From: Centroberyx gerrardi
Lineage: Eukaryota > Chordata > Actinopteri > Beryciformes > Berycidae
Direction: 5' to 3'
NCBI RefSeq assembly: GCF_048128805.1
Contig: NC_136005.1
Coordinates: 16,190,260-16,254,259 of the forward strand
Length of the DNA stretch: 64,000 bases
This document shows, piece after piece, positions 24,524 through 42,284 of this stretch. Position 1 is the first letter of the stretch. Each line of letters starts with the position of its first letter. The translations under genes were made by a program, and so were the position numbers. The notes under the pieces were generated by a model. It did no database searches. It was not told the DNA's origin and saw only the letters and a list, made by a program, of their open reading frames with translations.

Positions 24524-27100
24524 AACAGACTCCGCTGCTGGACTGTTCATTTGCTGAAACCGAGTCACTCCCATATATCTCCTCAGCCATACAGACCCAA
24601 AAACATTTTTTGTATCAAAGCAAGTCTATAAGTAATATATTTAATATACATGGACACAATCATCCACAGTCATCTTTATTAGTTATGAGGTGAACATTCA
24701 GGTAAGGTGCTTCTTCTTCTGTAAGAGGGAATTATGAAAGGATTTAGCTTCAATTCATGGATTTTACAATCCCTGGCAGATGAGTCATAGCTTTTTGTTG
24801 GTTTTGAGACAATCATGGTCACTAAAGCTACGTTTCTGTTGCAAGAGTTGTAGAGAGACAAATGAATAGACCTCTGCCACTTCAAAAATACCTCACCTTT
24901 CACCTGGTATGGCTGGGGGTGTGGTTGCCCTGTGCTGTGGAGAGATTTCCCTTTACCAAAGATTGCTGTATGGTATAATACTGAAACTTAAATAGAATGT
25001 TTTTAGAAAGCTTGTATTTGTTGTACCAGAGACACCATACTAGGAAACAGCCCAATGCACTGCACTTTTTATATGCAAGCAACAGGAAAGCACCTTTTGT
25101 AATCAGGGATTGTTGGCATGCTGCTCAATCCTGCTCTGCCTGTTTGGGTAGCCCCAAAGAGTCTTTACAATTTGCTCACTTCCAGCAACCACCACACCAT
25201 GATCCAGTGTTACGGGTTTGTCTGGGTTACGTCATGTTACCATAGGAACCCCTTTGGATTCAGGTTTCAGGGTTATACTTATATTGGTATAACTCTTATA
25301 AAGGGTTATACCATCTTCAGCCGTATGAGTTTAATTTGGTCTTCATCCTGTCTTGGTGACTTATGTGGCATTAAAGATACTAGAAGGGTTCTAAAAAATC
25401 TTTGACTATATGGTTTATCATGAATATTGTTTTTAGTCCAACCAAAATCCACTTGCATCAGTGATTTTATCATTGATTGAAATAGAATTTCCCCACAAGG
25501 ATCGATAAAGTACAACATAAACATCATTACCGTTCTGATCAGCAGGCTGATGCTAGTGTAGTATTATAGTGTGGCATTCTATAGCTGCTATAGAGGGGGA
25601 TCTCTCTTGGCTGCTGGAAGATATTGTCGAGGCTTCCTGAGATGTTGGTCTAATTCAGCTAAACATCTGTGATGAGATGAGCCCACTTGACCTGAATGAT
25701 TTCCCTGTACTCGGCTCTTGACTTCTAAATATGAATGCTTACTTCAAGGTACGCCACAAGGGACAATCACACCAGATCCTGTATATTGGTTATGGGTTAT
25801 GATTTTAAAGATTTGGGAAACTATTGGGTCTGTAGCCTGAAATCCTCAAATGTTTTTCACTTTGCACCTTAACATCTCAGTTAAGTCAGAGTGTACAGTA
25901 TATGCCCAAAGATTATGGTCTGCAAAGACAGAATTCCATTCACTGTTAATGGAGCAGTTGCAGGCTGTACATCTTGGTATTATGTCATCATAGATGTGTC
26001 ATCATACTGATTTCTAGCTGTGGGAGAAAATTTGTAAATGCAATGATTGGAATTGAGGCCAAAGAGTTTGAGTTGTACTCGCCTTGAGCGATGTACTCTT
26101 ACAGTCCCATTCTCAGGCGTCAGTGCTTTTTTCTTAAAATTTAAATTTAGTTTGTATATTTTAGAGTTTCATTGTTTTGTGTGTTCCTTTCACTCATCCA
26201 GCGGGGCAGAGGGAATCTGTGGTCAATTATGTAATTTGTTTGCTGAAATGATGACATGTTAAGAAGAAACCCCTCCCTGCTGTGGAATGCATGCAGGCTC
26301 TTCCTTGATTTTATTGCTCTTGGATTGAAACCAATCTATTGGTGGAAGTGTTTTGATTTATTCTACATTTGTGTAAACCAGTGGAAACCAAGTGCCAGTG
26401 ACGCATACTTCCCTGATCAAGGCAGTGTAGTAAGGATTCTGAAACTCCTCTTTCCCACGCTTAATTATTTGGACAGTCTGGACTGATGAAGATACTTACT
26501 GAGCTTCCACATGTGCCTTAGACTGGTTTGGGGTCGAGATGCTACTGGCAAAGACAGAGCAAATATCTCTTGGTAGTTGGTTGAGACTATATCCATTATT
26601 TTATTTTTTGCCTTTCCTGTTGGCTGTCAACTTGGCCAGTTATATTTCATATTGAATTGAAATTCAAGTCTAGCCATTTGAGTTTTGTGTATAAACATGA
26701 AGGCCATATTTGAATATGGAATTTTAGCCCATTTTTACTTTACATATGCATTTCTCAATTATTTATGCCAAGTTCTTATTGATTAGTGTGATATAATGGG
26801 ATAGGAGGTTAGTGTGCCTTTTTTAATAATGAATATAAATTTAGTATCTCGCTTTAAATGTTTGCCTGAAGACTGACACTTTCATGGTCAGAGCTCATGA
26901 GCAGTTTTAAGGGAGCGGGTTTGTATCAAAGATCTTGACATGTCTGATCTATTTTTTGTATTAATATTAAAACTAAAATGTATACACAAATTCTGTATTT
27001 GTTTCCCCCCCCCCACAGTGGAACCTAGAGTTTACTATCAAGTTAATTTTTCCATTAATCACAACCTTGGCTTGGATTTTGATGTAAGCAGCATATTTGT
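24524..27100. other. Intergenic, tmem205-like to slc35d1
   Basis: About 2.5 kb with no gene or recognisable element. It is AT-rich throughout with short homopolymer runs. It includes the convergent 3' flanks of tmem205-like (+) and slc35d1 (-). Confidence 0.45.
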
Positions 27101-27118
27101 ATATAAGAATGTTTTTTT

Positions 27119-28623
27119 TTTTATTATTATTAATTCAACCATAACCTGACAACATTTAAGATGACCAACAAAATCACAAAGAATGTGTAAATGTAATGTC
27201 AACAGCAGGAGAGATTTGTTTGTATTTTTTTAATGTAAAAATATGTTCCGCTCTGGTCTCATGTTTCAGCTACAAATCTATGGTTACTGTGTTTAAGATG
27301 ACATCAGCATCAACAATACACAAGTCACTCCACTTACAATATGAATATTAGTTAAAAAAAATAAATATAAAAAAGGTACAAAGCACACCCATCCAATAAC
27401 TTGGAGTGCACATGTGGTAGATAAAATTTTAAAAATGTCAACACTCATACCTGACTATTTAAGGTTTAGATGACTGCATTTAAATTGTAACACTTAAACT
27501 TAAACCTGAAATGTACATTTCTTTAAAGTACATTAACCTCAATCTCTTGACAATGAATGTAACTTGAGGTGAACTCTTACCATTGCTACCTTGAAAACAG
27601 TTGAAAGTGCAATAACATTGTCTCAAAAAAACAAATGGATCCCGTTGTACACATAAACAAACCATAATTACTGCTTGTTGCCTCTGCATAGAGAGTACCA
27701 GTTACAGCCTGTGACAGAATCCACAACAAACAATCTGTAATACTGAGGGAGCACAATGTAAACGGTTAATTTTAGATCATATCCCCAAAAAGAGGCAGCA
27801 GATGCATTTAAAGCCACAATCCTTATTTTGAACTGGCAGCCCACTGCCCCACCCACTTTGGTTGTTTGAAGGATGAGGTTAAGGTTACTATAGTCACCAT
27901 CCGTTGTAACACATTTAAAACAGTGTATGCACAAAATGAAAAGCAACATACTAGACAAAAGAGTGAAATAACAGATTACAGCTAATGGTAGGGTCAGAGC
28001 ATCTCACTGAAGGCATTCAAAAGTTACATTCCTTGTAAACAGCAAACTGGATAGGCTATACTGTATAGAAAAGGTAAGGATTGTGCCTTTAAATTACCAT
28101 TGTTCTTAATACTTGCAAGACTCACCAATCGAAGCGCACCCATGCTTAAAAGTACAGACAAATCCAGCTGATCACTCCTGTTTTCAGGAAGCATTGTGTT
28201 TGTTCAACATTCAACTTAAAAAGTTACGTCGGTCTAAATGTTAGGAATGTCCATTCCCATGACAATGTTGTATTATAAATAATACTGGTTCCATGTCTCC
28301 CTTCTTATCACTACTCACAAGTACAGTAAATCCAAAGATTAAAAAAAACACCATCTAAAATCAACCAATTTCGCAGGACCAATTCAAGTTAAAAAAGGCC
28401 AACCTTTCAGTTACAGGTCCATAATCCCTCAGGAGGGTTTCGTAACCATGGCAGCCGGAGGAGAGTCATGGAGGCTCCATCTCCACACACAGACAGACGG
28501 GAAATCATCACAACACTATTCCCATGAATTCCAAGCCTCTGCCGCTGAAATGCTCAATAAATAAGCCGTACCAAAAATAGATTGTTCTCTTGTTCATCAG
28601 CATAAAAAAATCCAGTGTCTCTG
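27119..28623 (-). other. slc35d1 3' UTR (extent uncertain)
   Basis: Non-coding sequence downstream of the slc35d1 stop. AATAAA on the minus strand at about 27119-27124 is a possible end of the transcript, giving a 1.5-kb UTR. Confidence 0.4.
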
Positions 28624-34773
<6,150 letters not shown>

Positions 34774-34915
34774 CCCCGACAAGTACTCATTCCTCCCTGT
34801 CTGCCTCTTCTTCCCCTGCCATCGCGCACCCCCAGACCGCTACACGGGGACGTTGACGTTTCACAACTTCCGCCTGAAGTCAGACAGAGCAATGCACTGT
34901 ACGCCGAAGCACGCC

Positions 34916-34958
34916 CTGCCTTATCCCCATGCTTTATCCCCATGCTTTATCCCCATCT
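34916..34958. repeat. 13-bp tandem repeat, about three units
   Basis: Unit TTATCCCCATGCT repeated with little change. It lies just upstream of the slc35d1 start, within the probable 5' region. Confidence 0.85.
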
Positions 34959-35176
34959 AGCGCGTGTCCTTTAAAACAGCTGGCACTCACTTTGAACTGA
35001 AAACAAAACATCAACAAAGCGCAATTCAAATTTATTACATCAAAACACACGGGCGCGTGATTGGTAGGCATTATATAATCCTATAGGATACAATAGAATT
35101 TACATATGCAAACAATTACAGGGGGGATGCACAGTCACATTTCTCCTTATACCCCTTATATATATAGATTATACTG

Positions 35177-37666
35177 TTAGAGCATATTCGCAGTGGGGAT
35201 GGTTATGGCTCGCTCTGGGTCAAAAGGGGTATTTGTTGCTCTACGTGAACCATCTTCCTCAGCTCCAAAGTCCACAGACTGTGACTGGGGTTCCCGGCTG
35301 GGCTGCTGCTTGGAGTAAACAAACTGTCTTATGTTCATGGTATTGTTTGGCAGGGGCTTGGAGATGAACATGAAGTTCCGTTTATTGCTCTGCCAGTTGC
35401 TTGGCTCTCGGCCAATGTTATGAAAGGTGGAATGGGGGAGACTCTTTGTTAGAGTAAGTAGGGGTCGAAAAGATTCTTGCGGACTGACAGACGTCGCAGC
35501 TTGATTTGGGTTCATCCCATTTAGCACCGGTCCCACTGCTTTTGTGGAGCCACGCCTCTGTGTGGGGGACGCTGTTGAGGGGCCCATCAGCGGAATGCTG
35601 GGGGCCTCCGGGAGTTCACGAGGAGACCTACCAGTGGGGGGTGGAGTGGTTGGGAACGTTGACAGCTTCTTACGACACACAGAGAATCGTCCGAGGTCTG
35701 TGTCCTTAGCAACGTTTCCATCAGCGGAGAGAACTTTGAGGCTCACAGTGCACGTCTGTAAAACCTTGTTCCGCAGGGCCCCAATATTCAGCCTCTCCTC
35801 CTTCTCTTTCCCTCTCCGCCTCTTCTCTAAGGCTGCAGCCTGGAGGGATTCTGTGATACGCACAACGGCAGAGTGGATAGTCCTCCTGCCGGTGGGTCGC
35901 TGAGAGGGGTCGAGGGTGTGGAAGCCAGGTGAACTGAATGGTTTGTGCTCATATTCATCCCTGCTGCTCAGCACTGGGTACGTCTCACTAACGATCTGTG
36001 GAAACACACAATTATGTTATATTGGAGTTACATAAATGAACAGCGCAAACTGTTCATGGCTCTGCCCAAGTGGTGTAAAAGTAGCACAACATTTCCAAAT
36101 CACAAGAGGCTGTCATTGCTCATCAGAGGAAAATTAATTTCAGACATCTTCCTAAACAAGGCAGCTAAGTGCTATGCAGGTCTCCTTTCCTACACTTCCC
36201 TTTCCAAAATAACTCTTGGACATTTTTTCAAGAGCTCACAAAGAAATGATATACAAATAGTTGTGTACTGAAATTCATACTGCAAGCATAATATTCAGAA
36301 ATCCAAATTGCAATATCATGCAACCATAAGCACCCCCATGTAAATGTCCAATCAGCCAATCTTCAATTTAGCACTTGAACAGAAGTATCAGCACCATCTT
36401 GTCACAATATCTTGGGCAGATCCCTTCTGTAATGGAAACTGTTAATGAAAGTAGCCAGAATCAAGATGATCCAGATAGACAGAAAGTAATATCCAAACAG
36501 GACTCACTGGAGGAGGGGTATAGGCTGACAGAGGCCGGGGTGTGAGTATTTTTGCACCTTTTCTCTCCAGCTCATCTAAGAAACTGAGAGGCACTAATTC
36601 TGCTGTGGCCTCATCTCCAACAGACCGCTCCTCTCTCTCGCCATCAATCACTGAAGACTCCGCATTTCTTAAAAAAATGATAAATAAAGTTAACATTTAC
36701 CCATAAATAAAACAATCACAGGTTCAGATATACAATTTCAAAACCAGACTGGCTTGCCTTCTAGACCGGCTGGTGCAAACACGTACAACATTCCCATGCT
36801 CCAGCTGCTGGAATACCAGCTTCCCCACTGACTCTGACAGAGTAAACTGCTCCTCCTCTGCTTCTGTAGATACATGAGCAGTTTCAGTTCATGAGTTCAG
36901 TTCATTTCAGACTGATATGGGACTAGGGGTAGTGACGTCAAGTCAGCAGGCACTGTATGTTATTAATTGGTTGTGAGGGCACGTTACATATGAAAGATCA
37001 TGCTTGGTGTGTTACCTGTGTAGGCGGTGAGTGATGTGTCCTCAGAAGACAGGGAAGGGCACCAGTTAGATGTGTCTGTGTAGCACAAGGTGCCACCCAC
37101 CAGGGCCCGGCTGCTCCCTGTGTCCAGTCCCTGCAGCTGAATTCTCTCCACCTTGAAGGACAGAGATGCATACGACACTAGTACAGTACAAAGTAACATT
37201 GCACATACACATGTATCATCTGTAACTCTGGTCCAACACTTCCTGGGGAAGTGAATAAGCAACTGTCACTAAAGATCCCGAGCTTGCTATAGCCATTGCA
37301 GCTGTTTTTGTTTTCTTCTTCTTAACACACTTCCTAGTAAATGTTCCTTTTTTTCTTCTTCATTGTGTTCTTGTTATGGTCTTTGTATTCATCTTTGTAT
37401 TCGTTATTCTAATGCATAGTCTAAAAAAATCTAAAAAGCTCATGAACATAATATATGCTACCTTTAAACTTTCATCTTATCTTTCTCAGAATGATTTGAT
37501 AAATAAATCATGTTTTTTCAGTAGCGTTGAAGTCTACACTAGGTTATATACATATATATATACAATAAAATATTTTTCAAAAACTACTCCTCACAGGTCC
37601 ACTTGACTTAAGTCACTACTGTCTACACACCTCACAGAAGAATGTATGAACCCTACACCTCTCAAT

Positions 37667-37704
<38 letters not shown>

Positions 37705-38420
37705 CTGCTTTTATCTTTCTGTTTGTACCTCACTTGACCACTTTTGTCTCTGGGGCAAATATTTAGAGGTCTTGAAAGTTGCTGAATTCTTTTTAAATGT
37801 GACAACTGTGAAGCCGTCGGAATCCCTTTCTTGGCCTGTGAAAACATAAATATTGAATGACGTGAATCAATCTAGGTCTATAAAGCCCCCTATACCTGTT
37901 TGCACAGCACCTGCCTATGAGATACTGCAAACTAAAATATATTACCTGGATGAAAGAGAAATCTAAGATGGCAGAGATTATTAGAAAAGAAGTTCAGATC
38001 ACTATCAATGGTTAACTTACAAATGGAAGTGCCAGGAGTTAGAAGCCAAGTTGTTCTGTACTCTGTTTTGTTTCTAAGACATTGAAAAAACATATGGTGT
38101 ACTCAATACACCATTATGTTCTTCTTAGTAACTATAGTCTTTAAATATCCCAGAGGCCACTTATCTTCTATGAAAACAAAGCTGATTGCTTTGTTTTCAT
38201 AGAAGATAAGTGGCCTCTGGGAGGAACTTAGACGTTTTTTCAGTCTGAGTGCAAATATTCACATCTAGAGCCATAACACACCTTTGACTGAGACATTCCT
38301 AAAGGCTAGCTCTTCAGGGCTGGTGAAGGGCCGAATGGTCACTTTGCTATGCCTGGCTGTATGCCCTGGTCTGCAGGAGTCTCCTCTTGAGACTTTTGAA
38401 GACTTAGATGCTCTCAACAT
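35177..38420 (-). CDS. Uncharacterised protein, 488 residues
   Basis: Not recognised. Six coding exons, 38282..38420, 37729..37835, 37016..37151, 36758..36863, 36508..36667 and 35177..35995, join in frame to 488 residues. All introns are GT-AG except the one after 36758, which has a GC donor (AAG|gcaagc). An upstream non-coding exon probably ends near 39256. An ATG there (39267) is out of frame with exon 2, so Met at 38420 is chosen. There is no signal peptide or membrane segment. The chain is Ser/Pro-rich and probably disordered: LTPRPLSAYTPPP at about 203-216, a basic helical segment RITESLQAAALEKRRR near 262-277, TTPPPTGRSP beyond it, and a conserved-looking tail (FMFISKPLPNN). AATAAA at 35031-35036 fits its 3' end. 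In human, C1orf141 adjoins SLC35D1; whether this is its orthologue is untested. Confidence 0.7.
37673..37703. repeat. (GT)n microsatellite
   Basis: About 30 bp, just beyond the donor of the second coding exon (37729..37835) of the uncharacterised minus-strand gene. Confidence 0.9.
38148..38222. repeat. Perfect 35-bp inverted repeat with 5-nt loop
   Basis: Left arm 38148..38182 and right arm 38188..38222 are exact complements with loop TGATT. The arm begins TCCCAGAGGCCACTTATCTT. It lies 60 bp beyond the donor of the first coding exon of the uncharacterised gene, so its transcript would fold into a long hairpin. It has no transposon-like ends. Confidence 0.95.
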
Positions 38421-39267
38421 AAAGTACCTGAAAAAGGCAAAGAAATAAGTTGATTTTTTTTTTTAGAAACACTGCAAATGCCTGTATTGCTTCTTCTTCA
38501 TCTTATTGCAATTCCACAGACAAAACAATAAACTGCAGTCCAGGCCTGACACTGTGTAATAAGAGTACCTTATTGTGTTATTCAGAAGTCCTTGCTTTGC
38601 ATTTATGTCACAGTTGTTTTTTTGTTTAGAGATGTTGGATGTTCCCTGGCCACCACAGTCTATGGCCAGAGACAGGTCAGGCTCATGGCGGGAGGCAAGG
38701 CACGCTCCAGGAAGCTGACGGAGAAGTCTGTTTTTCTGAGGGAAATATTGGTTGATGTAAATATCTGTGGGAATTGTAATTGTGCCTTATTTGCAGTTTG
38801 ATTACAGAGACATGGAGGTTACTTGCCCTTGCATGTTTATCCAGGATATCTTTTGAATAGTGGTCCCACACACTGCATGAAGCGACAAGTCTGCTTGTCA
38901 TATCACGACAAATTCTGTGATCCTGTTATGCTGCTGGGGCAAACAGATACACACAGAGCCCTCACGATAACATTGGCTAACGTTAATCGATGTTTAATCA
39001 ACGTTAATTAAATTAAATAAGCTGGCTAGGTTACAATTTCCCCTACAAGTTAACTAACGTTAGCCTGCCCCGTGTACTAACGATAGCTAACGTCAAGTAA
39101 GCCTTTCGCTTGTTGCCAAGTTGTCGTTATTGCCTTCCTGGTGTTAACCAGTCTTACATTTTGAAGTTAACCGCAAGCTATTTGGTTACCAAAGTTATAA
39201 CACACTTCAGCTAAGTCAGTCTTACTGACTTACGTTCCTTCTCTGCTTCACTTACCAATGTTGACAT

Positions 39268-40133
39268 TGTGATGGACAGTGTAGCCTAAAACTTTGTGCT
39301 GCTGTAGTGAACGCTTATGTTTCCATAGCAACACTGCAGCACTGGGAGGTGACGTAAAAACAAACAAAAAAAAAACCCGATTTGCGCTCAAATAGGGACT
39401 GACTAACAAATACCCACACATCAGTAGTTGATGGTCTATAATCTACTTTTTTTCCTTTTAATCATAAATAAATGATTGCAAGAAAAAAAAAGATTAATAC
39501 CACCACGCCATTGACTGCATTCAGTGTACCCTGCGAACCATTTCAACCAAACTGCAGTTAAGATAACATTTACAGTGTATTATGACAGGAGAAAAGATTT
39601 TTGCTAATTATGCTCATCTTCCTCAAAGTACACTAGGCCAAATGCATGAAAGAAGCTGCTTCAGCAACAGCCTCATTTAATCAAGAGTGTCTGAAAGAGG
39701 TGTTGGCAGGCCTATATGGGTATAATAACTGATATGTATATGATTGCTTTGTTATGGCATTTTCACATCCTTATTTTTAGTCTGTCTTCCTTGAAGCATC
39801 TTCCCCTCTGGTATCACATCTGTTCAGCTGTGTAGTGCCACTATTTGTACTATGGGGCTTAGAGAGAAAGGTTCCACATAAGCTGATATCTTTTATGAGT
39901 CAACTTTGTTTTCTGTCTGCACTGATTACTTGTTCCTCAGGGACAAAATTTCCCCCAACAACACCCAGGTCTGTTCATAATCTCAATAATTAGAATGTCT
40001 TAGCCAGCCTAAAAGAATATCTGCAGTTTTGTTTGAATGATTTTTACATATTGATTTGAATGATTGTAATTTACTTTGTGCCACTGAAAAGTCTTATATG
40101 AAGAAGGTTGTTGTTATTATTATTGGTTTCAGA

Positions 40134-40178
<45 letters not shown>

Positions 40179-40914
40179 CAGGCTGTCAGTGGGGATCTTC
40201 TGTACCGAAGCCGTGGCTGAGACCATGACTTGGACTAATGTGGCACAGACATTCCCAGTTTCAGCAAGCACACTATTAATGATGATGATTGTTTATTATT
40301 ATGGTGAAAAATAAATTAGTCACTACACTAGCTGTATACTATAGCCACACAATAAGAGACTGCCATGTTACTATTCAACCACAAGATGGAGGCAAAAGAT
40401 AGACAAATGATGCCACCAAGGCCAGTTTGAGTTCTTCTCTATAGTATGTTTTGACATGAAGAACTCAACCCTAATGCCAAAAACAATCCTATAGCATTTG
40501 CTTATATACCAAGAATTATGTGAATTCAACTATTATTATTTACTAATATTATTAAATTACCAAAAATGTTGCTCTGCAGACACCAGCATGTTTTCACCAT
40601 TAAATTGGACATAGTACCATCCCATGATAGAAATCTTTAACTATAGATTTCATATAAATATATATGACCAGTAGATGAGGTGCAGCACTTTGCCCTCCAA
40701 CCAAGGCCACTTCGCTGACCTGACCTTGAAAAGGCCCATGTGTATTTTGGCAGGTGGTTGTGGGACAGAAACCTGGTGTTTCTCTGATAAGAAATGTGTC
40801 TCTGCCTGTGCCACGTTGTCATACAGTCAGCACAGTCATTGAGAGTCAAGCACTGCTTCATTCATTCATTTTCCTCCGAGCAGAACCAGCAGGGCCTAGC
40901 ATCTGGTCTGAGCC
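39268..40914. other. Divergent intergenic region before aqp12
   Basis: Holds the promoter of the uncharacterised minus gene (about 39270-39360, CG-moderate), AT-rich sequence, and a (GT)n run at 40137-40174. The aqp12 5' UTR probably lies near 40780-40914. No other gene is seen. Confidence 0.45.
40137..40174. repeat. (GT)n microsatellite
   Basis: About 38 bp, intergenic, upstream of aqp12. Confidence 0.95.
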
Positions 40915-42209
40915 ATGTCTGGACTGAACGCATCTCTTGGATACTTCCTGGCTGTCGTCACGTTTGGAGCCTTAGTCAGAACGCTCCTTAAGAAATGGCC
41001 GCGTTTTAGCTTCATAGTGGAGTTTGCTTCGTCTTTCATGCTAGTGGCATGCTGGTTGGAAGTGCAGACCATTGTAGAGGTGGGCCAGTGGGCTGGGGGC
41101 CTGGGTCCTGATGTCTGTATAACCATCCTGTTTGTGGTGCTGCTGACTCATGGTGTGATCTGTGGCAGCGCCTCAGGGAATCCCTCCTTGGTCCTGCTCA
41201 AGTTCCTGCAGCTAGAAGCCTCCACCCTGCCCACTGTCCTAGCTTTACCAGCCCAGTTCCTAGGGGCCCATCTAGCCCTTCTTGTTGCTGTGTACTACTG
41301 GGGCCTGGAGCTGACAGACATGCACATGATCAAGAACCTGATGGCTAGAGAGTGCAGCACTTCCCTACTGGTCTCTTTGCTGCAGGGTTTCTTCACTGAG
41401 TGTGTGTGCACACTCATCTTTCACCTGCTCCACCTGAGCCTTCGACGTAGATCAGCGCTGATCCAGGTTCCCCTCGTTGCCATTTTGCTCACTTCCCTGT
41501 CCCATGCAGGTAAGTTTCTACTGAACCTGGACTCCACCTTGGTGTCAATCATGGAAATCATGCTCATTTTCTTCCTAGACCTCACAAAGGATCCCAGAGA
41601 TTTAAGCATGTTGTAACACATTGCTTTGACATTTGTCTGGTTCTTGCCATGCACCATATGAGCACCTCAGATCTTTAAAAGTTTGCTTTGTGCATATTTT
41701 AACAACATAGGAAAAACCTTTTTACCATTGTTTAAATGAAAAACAAGAGCATCATGATACAAATTTTGTCTTTAATCTTCACTCAGAAAGAGACTTTAAC
41801 CAGTATAACAGAGAGTGACTAACAGAAACATTACTTTTCCATTCCATTTTGCAGCCAGCGGCTATACTTCAGCTTACATGAATCCATCTCTGGCCTATGG
41901 CCTTACCTTCTACTGTCCTGGATTCACCTTCACAGAGTATGCAGTAGTCTACTGGCTTGGACCCCTTACAGGTAAAGTACATCAAAATAAAATATACACC
42001 ATAATGATGTGTATCAACAGTAGTTGTTTAAATGTAAACATATTGGTAACATGAATATATGTTTTCTAGGCATGAGTCTGGCTCTTTTCTTGTACATGGG
42101 CCATATTCCAAGGATTTTTGCCAAGAACCTGCTATATTGTCAGAAGACACGTTTCAGAGTGCCAAAGGGGAACGGTGTGGGGGACCGAGGAGAGAAAAAG
42201 AAAATGTAA
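40915..42209 (+). CDS. aqp12: Aquaporin-12 (superaquaporin)
   Basis: Intracellular member of the unorthodox aquaporins; the mammalian protein is confined to pancreatic acinar cells. Three exons, 40915..41509, 41855..41971 and 42070..42209, give 283 residues. The start MSGLNASL matches human MAGLNVSL. Other shared segments are QWAGGLGPDV (human PWAGDFGPDL) and EYAVVYWLGPLTGM. The C-terminus LLYCQKTRFRVPKG matches human LFYGQKNKYRAPRG. Both pore half-helix motifs read NPS here (residues 89-91 and 208-210), where human AQP12 has NPT and NPA. Multiple hydrophobic helices run through exon 1. AATAAA follows at about 42261. Confidence 0.93.
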
Positions 42210-42284
42210 AAGTATCAAAAACTGTGTATTTTTATTTTTTTTTAAATTCACCTTTTAGAAAATAAATACTTGAGACTGACAAAA

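Noticed and set aside
35506-35903. Two plus-strand frames inside the last exon of the uncharacterised gene
   Set aside because: They are antisense shadows of a long GC-rich exon.
39256-39267. ATG at 39267 as start of the uncharacterised gene
   Set aside because: Spliced to the next exon it meets a stop at once. Met at 38420 is used instead.
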